A stretch of DNA of 64,000 bases from Epiperipatus broadwayi (Eukaryota; Onychophora; Udeonychophora; Euonychophora; Peripatidae): contig JAQFVV010000319.1 in the NCBI GenBank assembly GCA_028023455.1, positions 250,001-314,000 on the forward strand, written 5' to 3'. Both the position numbers and the translations under genes were made by a program. This document shows, piece by piece, positions 59,787 to 64,000 of this stretch. Below the pieces are notes generated by a model. It saw nothing but the letters and a program-made list of their open reading frames with translations, searched no databases and was not told where the DNA came from. Each line of letters begins with the position of its first letter. Within the stretch, counting starts at the first letter, position 1.

Positions 59787-61185
59787 TGTAACGTTTTTCT
59801 TATTACTAGGCCCTTATACACCTCAAATTTATATTTGAGCGTGAGTTGATCAAGCTGTATCAAAGGAAAAAAGAAAGTTGTATTTCTATTCTCAACACAG
59901 CTATTTTTCCTGATCAACTTCGGCCTAGAACTATTACCGAGTACAATCGTGAGCAGAACCAGTTTTTAATTTCTACTTGAGGGCACCAGAGTCATTAGAC
60001 CCACTGAGACTGCGTCAAACATATTGTAGCCCATAAGGTAATAATTATACGATCTAAGTCAAATAACTAAAGGTAAAACTTAAATAGAAAAAAAATGCTT
60101 TTAAACTAATCGGTACATCATACCGTAACGAGAATTAATTTTTTTAAGATTATTAGTCCTGGGCGTATTGAAACATATTGGCAAAGGTAACTTACGTTTA
60201 AATATTATTACACTAAAAATAAATTTAATAATAAAAAATAATAACTATTATTAATAACGCACAAATGAGAATTGACATTAGAAATATTTTTAATTTTGAC
60301 AAACTAAAATACTTCATGTTAAGTAGCTAATTAATACCTTGGAGAGAACACATTTAATTCAGGTGGGAAATATCCAGAAAATATAAATATCAGTTAAAAT
60401 AAACAAAAAGTTCTTGGTTAAATAAGAGTCTCTCATATAGAAAAATTAAAGTCACTATCGGGATTCTTTTATACATATATTTTTACGAGTAGTTTTAAAT
60501 AGTTAACTTTGTCACAATCAGGATAATTATTCTTACCGGTAAGTTTCATGAATTCAGTAGTAGATAACTATGCATAGTTTTTTGGTTATAATGAGCTCGG
60601 CCTTTTGGTTATTGCTTGATCTTGTGGTCCATTTCCCCAGTCGGTCACGAAGGCTTTTCCTGGTGTACATCATTAGGTCCGATGTCTTCAGGAGCTCTGG
60701 TTCACTGCGACATGCCGAATTCCTTCAGCGAAGAGCGATCTTGGATCTATTAATGTTATCCAAGACCAACTAGAGAAACAAAACGAACAAGACATTCCTT
60801 CAACCGGATCCCTCCTTTTTATATCCAGTTTTCAGGACTTCTGCGCATGCTAGTACCATGCCTTTTTAATCTTATCCAGTCTTTATAAATTTTATGTAAT
60901 AAAGTCTTTATTTTCTTCAAGTTTTCGGCCATCTTTAATTAATTTGAGTATTTCTACTTTCAGCTTATCTTTTTTTTACTTGCTTTTGGAATTCTTTTGT
61001 TCTTTCCAATTACTGTTATTACTAATCACATAAAAAAAAAATAAGAGGAATAATTCAACCCTCATTGTACGTTTTTTTTTTTTAAAAAAAAATTACTCAA
61101 CAAAATTTTAAATCCACTTTTATCTTTTAGTTTTTTTTTTTACCCAATGCCAATATATTTGCAACGTATATAAATAAACGTTACA
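59787..61185 (-). repeat. Element C 5' LTR (1399 bp)
   Basis: Direct repeat of 57678-59039, a few substitutions apart. Carries its own TATA box at 60816-60823. Confidence 0.85.
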
Positions 61186-61198
61186 ATATATATATATA

Positions 61199-63868
61199 TG
61201 TTATATTTAAATTTTAGTATTTACATTTTTTTATTATAAATATCTAATACCGAATTAAAAGCACAGGCATTCAAAATGCACAAATAATGAGTTATTAATT
61301 TATTAATAAGTTTAATTTAAATATTGAAATAAAATAAGCTTAAAAAATTATAGAATTGAAGCAAAGATTCTAAATTTTAAATAAATATAATAAAACCATT
61401 TAATTTTAAAAATAACAAAAAGAGTTTTTAACAAAATAAAATTACAAACAGATCCTTAGGGCAAAATGACCATTAAAAAGATGATTACAAAATAGATAAG
61501 AGTCTATAAATAAAAAAAAGGCTTGCTTTTCCCAACCAAGATATACACAGACCACAGAGGAAAAAGTTTTGAATATGTTTGCTGGATCCACACATTCCTA
61601 GATAAGATGCCTCAGGAGTTATAAAAGAAAGAATTCAAAAGAAATAAAGGATTAAAAGATTAGAATTTTGAATTCATTTTGTCATTGCTGAAAAGTAAAA
61701 AGTTATTGTCACCATTATCAAAAATGCAATCTGTTTAATCGTGCTTCCCTCAGTTTGTCTGGCCAAAGGTAGCCTCCATCTCCACAGATTCCAGGATTGA
61801 ACCACTGAAACTGTCTATATAAAGCATCATAAGTCTTCATAAATCATCATCGACCACAAAAAATGGCCCTTGCATAAATTCAGATTATCATCGCAAAGGA
61901 ATGAGCCTGGATAAAGGAAAGTATAAATTATAAAGGATTAAAAATGAACTATAAACTCTCTTTAATTTAAAATCTCCAAACTTTATTTTTCTTTAAATAT
62001 GAACTATAGTTTTTTTCTCCTGATCAAATCTGAACTTTATTTTATAAAAAAGTCTTATTTAAAATTTATACATAATCTTTTTAAAATATGAATTATATAT
62101 ATTTATTTATGCTTAGTAGAAGATTTGTTTGTAATAGGGCAGGAGTTTGCGATTGCAAATGAATTTAAAGATAAAATCAAACACATATCATTATTTGTGC
62201 ATTATTAGATTTAAAAAAAAGGTCAAATCTATTATTTGATGTAAAAATAAGTTGAATACAATGTAATTTTAAAATAAGTTAAATACTCTAAACTAAATAT
62301 TTTTTTATAAAGTAAATTTTTAAAATGCAATAAATTTAAGTTGGGTGTAGATAGCTGCATAGAATCATGAATGTTTAATTATTTTTTTTTGCATATTGAT
62401 TAAAATATATAATATTTGGTAAATATGATACCTCATGTTGAGTATCAAAAACAAGTATTTATTCATATATTTTTAAGTTATTGGTGTCAATGCGGCATTT
62501 TATGATGAATGCCATTGGGTTTATTGTAAATTTCCCACTGCAATTCCATCAATGACTTTATATTTTAATCATTTATGTTTATTTTAAAGGGTTTTTATTT
62601 CAGGCTATTTGTTTTGTAGTTAGGTCGATGCTGGTGGAGGGATATATGGGTGTTTATATCAATGTAATGTGAAGCAGGTTTATACAGGGCAATGTGCCCA
62701 ACTGAATGTATGACCGAAAGATGTAGTCAGTGCATTGCAATGGACACAGATGTATTTCCTGCACCATTGACCCCTTTTTTAGCTCTATGGATGGGGTCTA
62801 TAAGTCGGCAGTAAGACTGCTCTCCCCCCGTATGTAGCATTTCTCTTTAATTATTTTATATACATGATTCTTTCACCAGACAGATGCACATTCCTGTACC
62901 AGATGAAGATCATGTCCTTCAAATAATATCACACAGCAGATGCACATTCCTGACTGCATGGTTTTATGCTAGCATCCACATATTGTGTTGGTTGTGACTA
63001 TATACCTGGAATCAGGCATTGGTTTGGCTACAAACTTTTATTCTGAGATTGAAAGATTGTTTTAAAAAAAATTTAATTGAGTAATCTATGTAGCCTATCT
63101 ATACTCAACATTATAAAGTAAAATTTATTAAAATGTCCATCTGTGCAGACTGTTTTAAAATAATAATTTAAATTTAAAAAAATTAATAACTAATCTAAAA
63201 TAATATATTTTATTCCTCAAATTTAAATGTTTATATATATATGCATTAATAAATGTTTTTGTGTGTTATTACTGGCAGTCGCTTTTATTTTTTTATATTG
63301 AAAATATATTTTAAGTAAAATTATATATTATTATCTCTGCTGCTCCATGAGCTAGGGACTAGGGCTGATGGTTGGAATAAAATATATTCAGTAAAATAAA
63401 TTCAAAATTCTAATCTTCTAATCCTTTATTTCTTTTGAATTCTTTTTTTATAGTCCTGAGGCATCTTATCTAGGAATGTACGGATCCATCAAACATATTC
63501 AGTAGATTTTCCTCTGTGGTCTGTGTATATCTTGGGAGGAAAAAAGCAAGCCTTTTGTTTCTATTTCTCGACTCTTATCTATTTCATAATCATCTTTTTA
63601 ATGGTCATTTTGCCCTAAGGATCTGTTTGTAATTGTATTTTTGTCCTTTCATTATTTTTAAAATTAAATGGTGTTTATTATATTTATTTCAAATGTAGAA
63701 TCTTTGCTTCAATTCTATAATTTTTTTAAGCTTATTTTATTTCAATATTTAAATTAAACTTATTAATAAATTAATAACTCATTATTTGTGCATTTTGAAT
63801 GTCTGTGCTTTTAATTCAGTATTAGATATTTATAAAAAATATTTAAGTACTAAAATTTAAATGTAACA
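61199..63868. mobile_element. Foldback element with about 480-bp inverted termini
   Basis: 61199-61682 and 63397-63868 are inverted copies. The ends read tgttatatttaaattttagta and its complement tactaaaatttaaatgtaaca. Further shared blocks are gcaaagattcta, cagatccttagggcaaaatg, accacagaggaaaa and agataagatgcctcagga. The 1.7-kb middle has no recognised transposase. Both ends abut AT repeats, so the target duplication is hidden. It is probably a non-autonomous DNA transposon or foldback element. Confidence 0.65.
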
Positions 63869-63892
63869 TATATATATATATATATATATATA

Positions 63893-63910
63893 TGTTACAT
63901 TTAAATTTTA

Positions 63911-63915
<5 letters not shown>
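63893..63915 (+). repeat. Second copy of the foldback terminus
   Basis: tgttacatttaaatttta recurs 24 bp of (TA)n beyond the right end of the foldback element, in the inverted orientation. It is followed by another (TA)n (63916-63954). It may be the solo end of another copy. Confidence 0.5.
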
Positions 63916-63957
<42 letters not shown>

Positions 63958-64000
63958 ATTACATATCACCAAACTTATTTAAAAAAATGATAAAAAGGAG

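Larger units (their letters stand above)
57678..61185 (-). mobile_element. Element C: non-autonomous LTR retrotransposon
   Basis: Direct repeats 57678-59039 (1362 bp) and 59787-61185 (1399 bp) with TGTAAC...TTACA ends flank a 747-bp interior without any ORF. Orientation is set by a primer-binding site on the minus strand next to the right LTR and by a TATA box in that direction. The flanks are ATAT on both sides (57674-57677, 61186-61189), a probable 4-bp target duplication in an AT tract. The LTRs are almost identical, so the insertion is young. The design, long LTRs with a short non-coding interior, recalls LARD/TRIM-type elements that depend on a partner for all proteins. Confidence 0.8.

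Overview
The window looks like a gene-poor, transposon-packed stretch of a metazoan (probably invertebrate) nuclear genome. By eye about three quarters of the bases are A+T. It has long (TAA)n, (ATT)n and (TA)n microsatellites, at least one exon with consensus GT/AG splice sites, a tRNA-derived SINE, LINE remains, several Penelope-like elements (PLEs) with GIY-YIG domains, and Ty3/gypsy-type LTR retrotransposons. I could not fix the clade from sequence alone. There is no bacterial or organellar gene organisation, no CRISPR array and no rRNA.

Layout. 1-9.4 kb: LINE debris (540-1130), two inverted-repeat MITE-like units (1519-1718, 1893-2054), one credible internal exon of a cellular gene on the minus strand (2085-2471), a decayed gag relic (4730-5080), a (TAA)n tract and a hairpin (8539-8660). 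9443-18414: a complete minus-strand gag-only LTR retrotransposon (element A). It has a 1.7-kb 5' LTR, a PBS, a polypurine tract and a 4-bp target duplication (ATGT). Its 3' LTR is interrupted by an inverted copy of its own LTR and leader. 18.4-20.4 kb: two long near-perfect hairpins. 20.6-25.5 kb: a Ty3/gypsy gag-pol fossil split by a PLE, ending near a hammerhead-ribozyme-like motif. 26-31 kb: a dispersed repeat, a SINE with target duplications, an antisense LINE fossil and a PLE C-terminal fragment. 31.4-33.2 kb: an unknown repeat with a second copy at 54.9-57.6 kb. 33.9-36 kb: a decayed gag. 38730-41157: a nearly full PLE bounded by inverted terminal repeats. 41300-42560: a deletion derivative of another PLE, reduced to two 485-bp inverted arms around a C-terminal coding remnant. 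42572-54417: a minus-strand LTR element (element B) with exceptionally long LTRs of about 4.28 kb around a 3.3-kb interior holding a coiled-coil Gag and only the tail of integrase. 57678-61185: a non-autonomous LTR element without ORFs (element C). 61199-63868: a 2.7-kb element with about 480-bp inverted termini. The start of a similar terminus follows at 63893.

No gene set acts together as a cellular pathway. What links the features is mobility. The three intact LTR insertions (A, B, C) keep only cis signals, with or without a broken gag, so they probably depended on enzymes supplied by other elements. Element B, element C and the foldback element all sit in AT microsatellites. Almost all coding regions here are broken by stops or frameshifts. 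The exon at 2085-2471 is the best candidate for living host sequence.
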